A DNA stretch of 64,000 bases. Source: Helianthus annuus. Its lineage: Eukaryota; Streptophyta; Magnoliopsida; Asterales; Asteraceae. This document shows, one piece after another, positions 44,889 to 55,672 of this stretch. Position 1 is the stretch's first letter. Every line of letters starts with the position of its first letter. The position numbers were made by a program, and so were the translations under genes. Under the pieces are notes generated by a model, which searched no databases, was not told the DNA's origin, and saw only the letters and a list, made by a program, of their open reading frames with translations. The stretch lies in contig NC_035446.2 of the NCBI RefSeq assembly GCF_002127325.2, positions 160,983,878 to 161,047,877 on the forward strand. The letters are read 5' to 3'.

Positions 44889-47030
44889 ATGGATTCCAAC
44901 CGGTCATCGCTAGGACTGATGCAAGAGCCGAGCATCGACACAGATAAACTCAGCTACGAAATCTTTTCAATCCTGGAGAGTAAATTTTTATTCGGCTACG
45001 ACGATCAAAAGCTTTTGATACCCAAACAAGTTTCTCCCGACGTTTCTATCACCCCGAACAACGACAGTTTTCAGTCCATGAAGAATCAAAGAGGCAAAAT
45101 CTGTGTACTCTCAATCGACGGTGGAGGAATGAGAAATATTTTAGCTGCTAAATCGTTAGCTTATCTCGAAAAAGCCTTAAGAATAAAATCGGGTAATCCA
45201 GACGCCAGAATCGCAGACTATTTCGATGTGGCCGCAGGCACCGGTGTAGGTGGTGTTTTTACAGCCATGTTGTTTGGTACTAACAATAATAACCGTCCTA
45301 TATTTAAGGCGGATGACACGTGGCGGTTCTTAGCCGAACATGCGAACCGTCTGTATTGCCCGAAATCCGGTTCCGGTTTATTCAAAAGAATTTTCGGCAG
45401 CGGTAAAGGGGAGCCAAATATGACTCGTGCTACAACCGGTTTTGAAAAAGCAATGAAAGAAGCTTTTGTAGTTAACGGTCAAAGTTTGACTTTGAAAAAC
45501 ACGTTGAAGCCGATTTTAATCCCTTGTTATGATCTTTCCAGCTCGGCTCCGTTTTTGTTTTCCCGAGCCGACGCTTTGGAATCCGAGAGCTTTGACTTTC
45601 GGCTTTGGGAGGTTTGTCGTGCCACGTCAGCTACTCCAGGTTTGTTTGAGCCGGTGGCTATGAAGTCGATGGATGGGAAGACTCGGTGTGTGGCGGTTGA
45701 TGGGTGTTTGGCTATGAGTAACCCGACCGCGGCGGCCATCACGCACGTGTTACATAACAAGCAGGAGTTTCCATTTGTGCGTGGGGTGGAGGACCTCATG
45801 GTACTTTCACTAGGTACGGGTCAGCTTCTAGAAGGGAACTACAGTTATGAACAAGTCAAAGGGTGGAAGGCTAACCAGTGGTGTCGTCCCATGGCTCGAA
45901 TTTCCAGTGACGCCTCGGCGGATATGGTGGACCACGCTGTCGCTATGGCGTTTGGTGAGAGTCGTTCTAGTAACTACGTTCGTATTCAGGTATAATTTCG
46001 GATTAAATGTACTTGTATTTGACTATTTTTTGTTGGTATTTAAATTCGGATAGTGAAATTAAGTATCTCAAAATTTCGGATATCCGAATTTGAACAACCT
46101 AGATGTAAAAAACCTTACATAATTATATCGCTAATATTCTTATAGTGACAAAGGTAAACTAATGATAATTTACCACTTCTATTCTAATTCACAAGATAAA
46201 AGTCATTTCAGCATGTTTTATGAGCAAAAGGTCTAGTGGTGAATGGTGACTATTAGAAAGACCACTTTAGGACTTTATTTTACTTGTTTTTAGGTTTTTG
46301 CCATATTTGTAAGCATGGCCCCCCTCATTTTTAACACTTTCTAATTTGATATACCATTGTATCTTCATTTTTTAATCCTTTTCACTAAAAATAAAGCATT
46401 TACCTATCTATGTCGTTATCTGTAAATGACATAATACTTTAAAACTTTGTTCATTTTTTTTCAAAAGATATCACTAGTGTCACCCACTTGTCAACTTGAT
46501 TGTAATTAAACAAATTTATTACTTGGAATCTATTATAGATAATGATTCTGCTAATAAAAACCAATTTGTGTTAAACATGTAGGTCATCCTCTCATTAGAG
46601 TTAGAAGTTTAGAACAATGATTATGTTTATGAAGAAAGCTGATGTGCTTGCTATTTTATTTTATTTCATTAATAATTGATTAGTCTTTTGTCTCCATGCA
46701 TTCTCATTTTTAAATCTTGTTGCATATAGATTAGTGACATACATACTAACACTTGTTTACCGTTAATAGGCAAATGGATCCAACACGGGTCGTTACGGGA
46801 CCAATGTGGATTCAGACCCAAGTCCTAGCAATGTAAGTATGCTGACGGCTATGGCCGATGAGATGCTCGGACAAAAGAATGTCGAATCGGTGCTCTTCGG
46901 GGGCAAAAAGGTCATTGACCAGACCAATCTTGAGAAACTTGACTGGTTTGCTGGAGAACTTGTGTTAGAGCATCAGAGGAGGAGTTGCCGGATAGCTCCC
47001 ACTGTTGTTCTTAAGCAAGCCGCCGCATAA
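44889..47030 (+). CDS. Patatin-like phospholipase, pPLAIII type (two exons)
   Basis: Exons 44889-45989 and 46770-47030, joined in frame after codon 367; intron 45990-46769 (780 bp) runs from GTATAA to TTAATAG. 453 residues. The start MDSNRSS at 44889 is chosen because the open frame upstream has only GTG. The N-terminal block EPSIDTDKLSYEIFSILE matches class III patatin-like proteins. The oxyanion loop DGGGMR is at 77-82. The nucleophile elbow reads GTGVG (117-121) instead of GXSXG, with Gly119 in the serine position. The Asp motif is D271-G-C. The Gly-for-Ser elbow is characteristic of plant pPLAIII proteins, which act on membrane lipids and affect cell elongation and wall properties. The C-terminal exon carries ANGSNTGRYGTNVD and LDWFAGELV. 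Expected to be functional. Confidence 0.9.
46040..46102. repeat. Fragment of TATCCGAA phrase repeat in the intron
   Basis: TTTCGGATATCCGAATTTGAACAACC within the patatin-like gene intron resembles the phrase and the right end of the 55673-56171 repeat. A truncated relative. Confidence 0.4.
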
Positions 47031-47525
47031 TAAATTTAATTAAACAAAAGGTATGTTTTTTTTTGAAAGTCAAGAAAAGTCAACAGTGATAGGTTGTCGT
47101 CCATACTGTCGGTTTGGCTAAAAGGGTATTCTGGTCTTTTGGGCAAGATAATCTTGAAAAGTGTTTTGTGGGGTGGAGGATAAGTGCAATCAATTCGGTG
47201 TTTGGGTGATTACTCAGGAGTGAGAAAAGGACAAAGGTACCCCTGTTGACATATTATGTTGTTAAACCGACAGCCAGAGGACGAAGGGAACAAAACTTTT
47301 TTCATTAAATATTTCAGGTTTTGTCCTTGTTCACCGTATACTTGTTGGTTGGGATATATGCTAAGTAATTGAGAAGGCTAGGTACTTTTTAAACATATAC
47401 ACACTAGTCTCGGAACCGGACCAGTCGGTCATACCAGGAACTAACTATATAATCGGTTCGGCTGAGTTCACTTGAACCGCTCCCGTTTAATGAAATTTAC
47501 TTTTAAAAGTTCCTAGGAAATCTTA
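47031..47525. other. 3' flank of the patatin-like gene
   Basis: Should contain the 3' UTR and polyadenylation site. AATAAA overlaps the stop codon (47029-47034) and is too early to be the main signal. GT-starting GTATGTTTTT at 47051 might begin a 3' UTR intron. A GGAACCGG/CCGGTT phrase tract lies at about 47410-47470. Confidence 0.4.
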
Positions 47526-47696
47526 GAGATTGTTTGTTTAGCTCTTAATAGCTCAGACCTTTTACGGGTTCAAAGTTTATTTCGCGAGCAGGTGTCTGAA
47601 TGATTCAGACATTTGCCTCTAATGGTTAAGCATTATACTAAGTCATTTAGTTAAGACCTCTTATCTGAATGACTAAACATTATACTAAATAGCCCC
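47526..47696. mobile_element. Small Harbinger-type MITE
   Basis: Flanked by TTA at 47523-47525 and 47697-47699. Ends GAGATTGTTTGTTTAG and, on the other strand, GGGGCTATTTAGTATA form a diverged TIR. The interior has TCTGAATGATTCAGA-type palindromic phrases. Confidence 0.55.
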
Positions 47697-47699
47697 TTA

Positions 47700-48905
47700 C
47701 TCTTTTAGTTTATGAATGGGTCGGTCTTTTGATAATAAAAGAATGGGTCTTTTGAGAATAAAGGTTTATTAATTATATTATGCAGGGCCTAGTGGAAATA
47801 AAGTAAGGAAAAAGAAGTTATATGTGTGTATATATCATCAGCTTTGTGAAGTAAGAAAGTGGGAGTCTGAAAACAAAGAAGAAAAGGTAAGGTTAGGGAT
47901 GAATGTTGGTGAAGTTTGGCTTAGTAGAGTACAAATATAATGTGGTGTCCATTCAACCCACTTACACGAGGGGCAAAAAGGTCAAATCTTAGTGGATTAT
48001 ATGTGGAAGTGTGTATAGTGACCGGTCAAAGAGGACGTGTGGGGTGGGGTGGGTAAGAAGGGTATAATTGTATCTTGTTATTAATATTGTAATTTATTTC
48101 TTAGAGGCCCATAGTTAAATATATTCAAGTCCCAAGGAAATAGTGTAAAGAAATAAAGGGACACCTTTTAATTTTGTTATGTGGTGGGGTTCCAACATAA
48201 CTCAAAAGCATCCCCCTTGGGGAAATTCTGTTCATATTGTACTATATGTCGATATATAAAGTTGGTGTGCTTCACATTTCCTTTTTGTTATTATATGTTG
48301 TGAAGAGAGAATATATTATTCAACTTTTAACAACTTAAAACCATAAAATACATCGACACATGTATAAAGTTGAGAGACTAATGTCACAAAGTCGTCTTTC
48401 GATGCCTCATGTGGCACATCCGGTTATCCATATGCTTGCCAACTTGTTTCTCTTATGATCTAGGTCACTAGTTTCGTCATTTCTTAACTTATCAGGAGAC
48501 CGTAACAACTCTCGAATCTCGATTCATGGTGCGTTCAGCAGATAGACATGACCAGACATATATACTTTACAATTTCGCTAAGACTGTCCCCAATGAAGTC
48601 CCGGACTAGCCAGTGGACCCAAATGTTCAAGTAAAAACCTAGCAAAGCGACCTTTAAACATCTAACCCGTGACACTAAGCTATATATAAATCCTTTCCCT
48701 AGTTGACTATGAATGTACCAATCAATCAACAAACATTCTTGAAAACAAATTTGAAATCAAACGCAAAATGAACATGGATCATTATCTAGGTTGTACCTTC
48801 TAAGACTGGTGTGTTGTTCTTAAAATGAATATAAAAATGATTTACCATCTGTTTTGAACTTTATTGATTCGGAAACCCGGATTAAATATAGTTTGCTTAA
48901 TTTGA
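47700..48905. other. Intergenic DNA, no gene seen
   Basis: AT-rich, mostly unique-looking sequence with no supported coding frame; the minus-strand frame at 48535-48732 shows no domain. Confidence 0.5.
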
Positions 48906-48913
48906 CTCCTAAT

Positions 48914-49055
48914 CATGGTCGCAGAAGTCGTTAGGCGCTCCTTAGTCAGATTTGAGAGTACTCGGGAGTAATTGGCCTAGACAAGGAGTACTCGGTCCTT
49001 GACAGACTACCTACTAGCAAGTACTCGGACTTCGAGATATTGTTTTACAACCATG
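48914..49055. mobile_element. Non-autonomous hAT-type element with phrase repeats (142 bp)
   Basis: Perfect 8-bp TSD CTCCTAAT at 48906-48913 and 49056-49063. Ends CATGGTCGCAGAA and, on the other strand, CATGGTTGTAAAA. The interior reiterates AGTACTCGG and TTAGGCGCTCC-like phrases. An 8-bp TSD with CA-starting TIRs indicates hAT transposition. Same family as 51139-51559. Confidence 0.75.
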
Positions 49056-49063
49056 CTCCTAAT

Positions 49064-49805
49064 TGTGTACACAAACATATTGCGTGTGTTGGTTTTAACT
49101 TTTAAGAATCTAAACCTTGCGTTTTAATATTTTGGAGGGAGAAACGAAATTATTCTTTTAGGATGCAAGATTGTGCTTAGTTTAGAAAAAAAGTTTTCTA
49201 TACTTGGTGAAACGTTGTCCTTTTTGTTTGTTATATTTTAAGTATACCAGAAAGTCTTTGGATTAGTGATGTGGAACAATGGAGGATAAGAGGAGATATT
49301 ATTATTAAGTGGCTGTTAATAATTATGCCCATCACAAATATTGAAAGGGAAAACACACTTGACCCTCCCAATAAATTCTATTTTGTTTTCATTGATTTGT
49401 TTAATACATATCGAAACAAGTTTAATTATTTCAAGCAAAATAATAATTATTAGTTTAGAAATTTAAAAGCCAAAAAATATCTTCTTTCTCTCCACACTAA
49501 CCGCATTTTATGAAGTGGATTGATTGATTATTATATCAAGACTTCCTAATGCTTTTGTGTTCTGGTTATAGATAGAAACTATTTCTGATAATTTTATTTA
49601 TTTGTATTCATGTATTGTTAATTTAGAATAACCTTGTCAAAAAAAATCCTATTATTATTTTAATATGGTTGAAACTCGAAAGTAAAAGTGGCGTGAGTGG
49701 GTGATGATAATCCGATGTCAGGTCAAAGAATTTTGGGGAGTTTGATTCAGACACCCATTCAATCACAAAACTTAACACGACACGCTAACAACTTTAAAAT
49801 TCATT
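49064..49805. other. Intergenic DNA, no gene seen
   Basis: AT-rich sequence without supported features. Confidence 0.5.
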
Positions 49806-49808
49806 TAA

Positions 49809-50174
49809 GGCCTTGTGTAGTGGGGCGTCATCTCACCTCATAAAGCCCCATAAGGCCCTTGAACACCATTACGGGGGGCTTTATGAGGGCGATATAAATG
49901 AAAATGGGGGGAGGGCGCGAGTTTTTTCACGGCGTTTTGATTGTTTCCATTTTCCACTTTGGTCCCTGCATTTTACACTTTGGTCCCTGCATTAAAACAC
50001 TTTGGTCCCTGCATTTTACACTTTGGTCCTTGCATTTTACACTTTGGTTATGATGAGGTAGGGGCTTTATGACTACGGGCTCTAGTGACATAACGCCCCA
50101 TAAAGCCCCTGTGTGACGTGGCACGACACGTGTCGCATAACGCCCACAAAAGGGCTTTATGACTACACATGGCC
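49809..50174. mobile_element. Harbinger-type MITE with internal minisatellite
   Basis: TSD TAA at 49806-49808 and 50175-50177. TIRs GGCCTTGTGTAGTGG and, on the other strand, GGCCATGTGTAGTC, followed by matching GGGGCTTTATG/CATAAAGCCCC blocks in both subterminal regions. 366 bp, non-coding. Holds the 21-bp tandem array. Confidence 0.88.
49955..50050 (+). repeat. 21-bp minisatellite inside the MITE
   Basis: CTTTGGTCCCTGCATTTTACA repeated at 49957, 49978, 50000, 50021 and (partial) 50042; one unit is 22 bp with ATTAAAACA in place of ATTTTACA. Confidence 0.85.
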
Positions 50175-50177
50175 TAA

Positions 50178-50965
50178 GCAACAAAGTCTTTATGGTATGG
50201 ATATTCCTCATATGTTTTACGATTTTAGTTCTCGTTTTGAATTTTATCCTTGTTGTTCGACAAAACATAACTCGTTTGAGGTTTGTCACTTAAGTTGTCT
50301 AGCAGACTCTTTAAAATAATCACTGTTAATCTTGTTTACTTTAAAAACAATACAGTAACCACAACTTGCTCATGCCATAATCCTAACACCAAAAAACTTT
50401 CTCTTTCACTCCCACTCACTCACGCAATCCTCCATTGTGGAACCCCTTCGAGTTCTGATTTTGTTACCAACCGAAGACGAATCTTCAAAAACATACGTAA
50501 CGTTGACCTCAACGTGACTCTTCAACTGAAATTACCGTTAACACGCTCTACTTCGGGTATTTATGCCCCTCTTTTCTCTAATTGAATAATTATTTCTATT
50601 GACACTACATAAATACTTGCCAAATAATTTTTAAACATGATGTGTGACAGGCTGGTCAAGTGATTGAGCAACAAAAAAGTTAGATGTGTTTGTAAAGGTG
50701 TAACAAAACTTGAAGATTCATCTCCGGTGTAACAAAACTTTAGAAGATCTTTATGAACATAACAAAAGTCTTCCAGATCTCATCTTCTTCACAGTTACAT
50801 TTTAGTTGTTTATTTTTGTCCCTTCTTTTTAGTAAGAAATATCAAATATTGTAAAACAACGCATACCCCGATATACACGAAATATACAAAATACAATATG
50901 ACAAATATGATATACATGTCACGGTCTATTTTTTTAAACAAGTTATATCCTCTTATGTGGGATGG
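50178..50965. other. Intergenic DNA, no gene seen
   Basis: No supported gene. A GTAACAAAACTT phrase is repeated near 50700, 50728 and 50758. Confidence 0.5.
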
Positions 50966-51600
50966 TAAAAATACCCGAGCCCGACGGGTATACTCGAAAC
51001 CTGAAGCATTTGGGACCGGCATACCCGATACCTGACGGGTATTGGACCGTGTATGGGTACGGAAAAAATATTTCGCGAGTATCGGATTAGATAATACCCG
51101 ACCCGATTACCCGAAACTATATACTTGTTTACCCGAAACATGATTGCAGAAATCGGCCTAGGCGGCCGATTAATCGGCACCTAGGCGCTAAGCGGCCACT
51201 TACTGCCTAATTTTGAGATAGTCGGTCAATTAATCGGCCATGGTCAAAGTCAGTCAAAGGCGGTACCTAGGCGGTCCTAGGCGGTCAAAAATCGGATTAA
51301 TCGGACTATATTAATTGGTCAAAATGGGTCCTAGGCGGTCAAAATTGGTCAAAATTGGTCAAAATCGGTCAAAATCGAACCATACTATCTGAAACTTGAA
51401 GTATTTCTGTGAATTTTGAAGTATTATTTTTATATTATTGGGTATATATATATAATTTTGGAAAAATATATATATAAAAATCCCATTCCGATTAATCCCG
51501 ATTAATCCCTAGACGGTACCTCACCGCCCGACTAGCGCCTAGCGCCTTCTACAACATTGACCCGAAATATACGCCCGGAAACTTTTAAGTATTCATATTA
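50966..51600. repeat. ACCCGA/CGGGTA phrase tract, interrupted by a hAT-type element
   Basis: Degenerate reiteration of TACCCGA, CGGGTATAC and similar phrases at 50966-51138, resuming at 51560-51600 after the insertion of 51139-51559. A similar tract at 52640-52755 may be its continuation beyond later TA-rich insertions. Confidence 0.55.
51139..51559. mobile_element. Non-autonomous hAT-type element with phrase repeats (421 bp)
   Basis: Perfect 8-bp TSD ACCCGAAA at 51131-51138 and 51560-51567. Ends CATGATTGCAGAA and, on the other strand, CAATGTTGTAGAA. The interior is made of CCTAGGCGG, GATTAATCGGC and GGTCAAAAT phrases in both orientations. No coding potential. Longer member of the family at 48914-49055. 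Confidence 0.75.
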
Positions 51601-51666
51601 TTTGTAACAATTCATTATTGTAGCTTTATTATTTGAAAAATAAACTTTTCATTGGAAATATATATG

Positions 51667-51667
51667 C

Positions 51668-51756
<89 letters not shown>
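51667..51756. repeat. (TA)n microsatellite
   Basis: About 90 bp of uninterrupted TA on the left of the palindromic element. Confidence 0.95.
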
Positions 51757-51759
<3 letters not shown>

Positions 51760-52146
51760 GGCTGCTAGAATGAGAACCACCCCGAGTTGTAAGAACCGCG
51801 AGAACTACACCCCACGGAGCGCCGTTCGCCGCGATTTTTTTTTACAAGTAGATGTGTGCATTATAAACACGGCCGTAAAAAATCACGGCGAACGGCGCTC
51901 CGTGTGGTGTACTTTTTTACACCTCAAGTTTGGTGTTTTTTAATTTTTTTTCTTTTTTCTTTTTTTTTTTCACCAAACTTGAGGTGTAAAAAAGTACACC
52001 CCACGGAGCGCCGTTCGCCGTGATTTTTTACGGCCGTGTTTATAATGCACACATCTACTTGTAAAAAAAAATCGCGGCGAACGGCGCTCCGTGGGGTGTA
52101 GTTCTCGCGGTTCTTACAACTCGAGGTGGTTCTCATTCTAGCGGCT

Positions 52147-52150
<4 letters not shown>
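51757..52150. mobile_element. Fold-back element: palindrome of palindromes in (TA)n
   Basis: Two ~180-bp arms (51757-51935 and 51971-52150) are near-perfect inverted copies around a 35-bp T-rich loop. Each arm itself contains an inverted pair built on CACGGAGCGCCGTTCGCCG, so this unit occurs four times in alternating orientation. It is bordered by (TA)n on both sides, like MITEs that target TA microsatellites (Micron-type). Superfamily not certain. Confidence 0.75.

Positions 52151-52194
<44 letters not shown>
52151..52194. repeat. (TA)n microsatellite
   Basis: TA run on the right of the palindromic element, probably the other half of the target microsatellite. Confidence 0.9.
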
Positions 52195-52196
<2 letters not shown>

Positions 52197-52264
52197 ATGA
52201 CATTATTCATATTTATATGCTATGAAAAGCAAAAAAAAATAGAGATTTAATATTATAATATATA

Positions 52265-52495
52265 GGGGTTGGTTAACGTACAATATTTCTTAACGTACGA
52301 TGCGTACGAGATGAAATTACGCACGTTATAAAACTCAAAACCCTAATCACGCACGTTAAAAAAACATAATTACACATGTTGAAAACCATAATCACTATGT
52401 ACAAAATCAGAAATCACGCATGGGGTAAAACCCTAATCACGCATGTTATTATTTCATCTCGTAAGTATTGTATGTTAATGGATATTGTATTTTAC
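52265..52495. mobile_element. Possible second TA-associated fold-back MITE
   Basis: GGTTAACGTACAATATTTC on the left pairs imperfectly with GGATATTGTATTTTAC on the right. An inner pair GTACGAGATGAAAT / ATTTCATCTCGTAAG is clear. Flanked by TATA-rich DNA. The interior repeats AATCACGCA[CT]G phrases. Confidence 0.5.
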
Positions 52496-52639
52496 AATTT
52501 CACATAATATATATACATTTTTAAATATATTAAATATTATTACGGTGATGATGATTATTTATCATAATTTAATAAATTATATAGACATTTAAAACATAAA
52601 ATTATAAAGGAAAAGAAAAAATATATACATGAAAATCAC

Positions 52640-52755
52640 AACAGGTATACTCGATATCTGCGGGTATGCCCGATACCCAACAGATAATGGACCGGGTATG
52701 AGACAAGATTTTACAACTGAATATGGGTATGAGATTAGTCATACCCGACCCACTA
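52640..52755. repeat. GGGTATGCCCGATACCC phrase tract
   Basis: Short degenerate tract of GGGTATG / CATACCCGA phrases, resembling 50966-51138. Confidence 0.45.
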
Positions 52756-53405
52756 CTAGTCTTATGTTGCATGTCTTAGACTTGAGGAAACAAGGAATAG
52801 TGATGAAGTGAGGGAAAAGGTTTACTCCTTGTTAATCTAATGGCCCAATGGTTTATGTTTTGGATCACCAACAATTAACTGGTTCATTGTATCCCACCAG
52901 AACGATTTGTTATTGTCATGATCGATCCGTCCGAATGTTTATTTTTATAAAACACATCATGATGTTATGTTCACTACCGGACATACGTACGTTGTTCGGA
53001 TTTTCAAAAGGAATAAAAAAAGTACATGTTCCGAATTTACCGTCCATGCATAATTAATGAATCTTGTCAAGCCGATGAGCAACCACCATCATACATACGG
53101 AACCATTAAATTTTCTAGTTTCATGTCATTTTATTATCATTTCAACATCAATTTCTATATGTTTTCAGTAGTATTTTCTATCACTTTATTATTAATTGAC
53201 TCATCACTTTATGCGAGTCTTTCTAGCGGCAAATTAGCAGAATCTTAAATATTCTTATTAACCACATATACATGCACCCTTTAAGATTTAAACTCTTCAT
53301 CTTTTGGATAAAGGAGATGCATTATACCAATACACCACTAAGTAGATTAATAACGTATTATATATTTGAGATATTTTATGCTTATCTTGATCATCATTTT
53401 CTTGA
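52756..53405. other. Intergenic DNA, no gene seen
   Basis: No supported gene. 53281-53343 resembles a decayed tRNA-derived sequence on the minus strand (AGTGGTGTATTGGTATAATG, then GAGTTTAAATCTT), too diverged to call. Confidence 0.4.
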
Positions 53406-53449
53406 ATCATACATGCATGCAATCATACATGTCTGCATGCATGTATGAT
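53406..53449. repeat. Perfect 16-bp inverted repeat with CATGCATG motifs
   Basis: Arms ATCATACATGCATGCA (53406-53421) and its exact reverse complement (53434-53449) around a 12-bp loop. Confidence 0.8.
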
Positions 53450-53559
53450 ATATATTGGGTGATTTCAAATGAGAACCACTATGTGTTGAAAATTTTATTA
53501 TTTACCGATGAAAAAAATATAGTGTTTGTTATTGGGTAAGTGAATACATATATTCATAT

Positions 53560-53685
53560 AGGGTGAGAGTAGATCTAAAAACAAATCCATCTCTTGGGTA
53601 GATTGATAGTATTGGTTGTGGCTGCCTCGATTTGAGGTTGGTTTGGCATTTTAATGAAGTTCTTTTTTCAAAAAAAAAAAAAAAA
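53560..53685 (+). repeat. Possible LINE 3' end with poly(A)
   Basis: GGTTGTGGCTGCCTCGATTTG followed by TTTTAATGAAGTTC and a run of 16 A (53670-53685) looks like the 3' end of a truncated L1-type insertion. No coding part or clear TSD seen. Confidence 0.3.
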
Positions 53686-53689
53686 TAGA

Positions 53690-54589
53690 GTTAGTCTATA
53701 AGTGGTGTTTTTCCTAAGAAGTCTTATGGACATTAGATTGTAATTTGAATGTAGAGAATCATTAGCGGAATTTTTGTAAATTGTATTTTACGTTTAATGA
53801 TTGATTTAATGACATAGAGGTATATATGTAATTTCGGTGTGTTTTAAACTCAGAAACCCACATGCAACTTCCACCTATCTTTATTAAACATCAATAACCT
53901 TTTTATACGTCATTGTTTTTTTTTTCTTTTTAAAATACACATATTTTTTATTTTTAATACGAGTACTTTATTGTTATATAAAAAAATACGTTTCTAACTA
54001 AGTGTTTTTTTTTTTGTCCCATGGTGTTCTTTCTTCTATTTATCCAATGATGTTTTATTTGTAGCATTAGGATTTTGATCCTTTATACATGAACCTAAAC
54101 CTATTCATGTATTCAGTTATGAATACATTATTTGTAGATTATCAAATTATTATAGTGTATTATCTAACGAATTCATATAAATGATTACTAACAATTCATA
54201 AATTAGTGGGATCATTCGGCTCTACATGGCAGAAATTCAGTTGGCATATTTGGTTCATTACGGAGTCGGCACTTGCTATAATAAACGAAAAAGAAAACCT
54301 AAAAAACTAAAATTATTATATACCCAAAAGGATATTATCACATTTTCTACACCCATCAAAAACCATATAACAAATACCAATACCGGTAACGATTTTGTTT
54401 GCTTGAAATCATATAGGTACGGTATCGACACTTGTAGAGTTTAAGGGAATACACCTTTGTTTAATAAAAAGGAAAAATGGAATGTCAAGAAAAAGTTAAT
54501 TATAGTCGCCAATTGAATTTTGTATCGATTTGGTTCGTTACGGTATAGACACTTGCGAAGGCAACCGAAAGCTAATTAAAAAAAAGTCA
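53690..54589. other. Intergenic DNA with GGTATCGACACTTG phrases
   Basis: Phrases of the type CGGTATCGACACTTG at about 54262, 54419 and 54541, with TTTGGTTCATTACGG nearby; related CGATACAGTACC and CGATATCGACACTC appear at 54978-55038. Degenerate repeat of unknown class; no gene. Confidence 0.35.
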
Positions 54590-54884
54590 AGGAAGGGACA
54601 CCCATCACACCATCACTTACAACCAACCAATCACAAACTACCACCACATTCCACCGAATTTTATCACACCATCACTAAATCACTTGCATCACTCATCACA
54701 CTGTCCACAAGCATTATACCACCTCATTCTTAATCAATCACAACATACCACCTTATTCCTCCTTACACCATCAAACTCACCACAAACGTGATGGCCACCA
54801 CCAAAAATTCCACCACGCACCGTGATGGTTGGTTGCGATGGTGTCTCACACGTGATGGGCCCATCACGCTGGTGCCATCCCCCT
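54590..54884. mobile_element. MITE-like element with CATCAC-rich interior
   Basis: Left end AGGAAGGGACACCCATCAC and right end, on the other strand, AGGGGGATGGCACCAGCGTG form a diverged inverted repeat. The interior reiterates ATCACAC/CCACCA phrases on one side and GTGATGG on the other. No clean TSD. Confidence 0.4.
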
Positions 54885-55423
54885 AAAAGTATATCAACAC
54901 ATGTTTTACATCAATCAAGAACAATAAAAAGGAATATCGTCATTATTTCCAATAATCCTTGTATCGTTTCCAATAATACCGATACAGTACCAATATTGTT
55001 CGGTAGAAACCACTTAAGCTCATCTCGATATCGACACTCAGATTAAAAAACTTTAATTTGAATACATCTTCAATTTCAAAGTTGGTTTAATAGAATGTCA
55101 AGAAAGAAAAAAATTAACCTATGAAAAACCAAGTTGTCAGAAAATCACAAACACACATTCAATTTAAAAAAATGCTAACGAACGTAAGTTGTCACAAAAA
55201 CTAAATTACTAAAGATATAATAGATTAATAACGTGTTATATATTTGAGTTATTTTTAAGTTTCAATTTCACCCTTTATACTAAAAATAATAAACGTTTTT
55301 AACCCGTTAGACTTTTTATTTAATACATCTAAGCTTTTAACCCATTTAAAATAATCTCTTATACTATAATAAATAATAAACGTTAGTAAATTGTATTATA
55401 TGTAATACAAGTGGTACTGCCAA
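54885..55423. other. Intergenic DNA, no gene seen
   Basis: AT-rich; no supported coding frame or RNA gene. Holds the CGATACAGTACC-type phrases at 54978-55038. Confidence 0.4.
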
Positions 55424-55612
55424 TATGGTATAGCCCAGTTGGTCAGGGGGTTTTCCACTAACTGGTTTTCTTCTGTGAAGGTCTCAGGTTCGATTCCTAC
55501 TAAGTGCAAATTATGTAAATATGGGAGACACCTCTGGGAGGGATTCGAATTTGGGGTGAAGGGTTTAAACAGCATATGCTGGCCCTTTGGAGTAAGCTGG
55601 AAATAACATTTA
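55424..55612 (+). mobile_element. tRNA-derived SINE candidate
   Basis: A pol III A box TAGCCCAGTTGG (55431-55442) and a B box GGTTCGATTCC (55487-55497) lie 56 bp apart in a tRNA-like head (GTCAGGGGGTT between). The following 3' body has no tRNA character. No acceptor-stem pairing is seen, so it is not a working tRNA. End and TSD are uncertain. Confidence 0.55.
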
Positions 55613-55672
55613 TATTATTGCGTTATACCGCATATATGTGTTCCTCTTGAGAACTATTTACAGCCACATCTA

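Noticed and set aside
55424..55510. Functional tRNA gene
   Set aside because: A and B boxes are present, but no acceptor or anticodon stem pairing could be made out; called as a SINE candidate.
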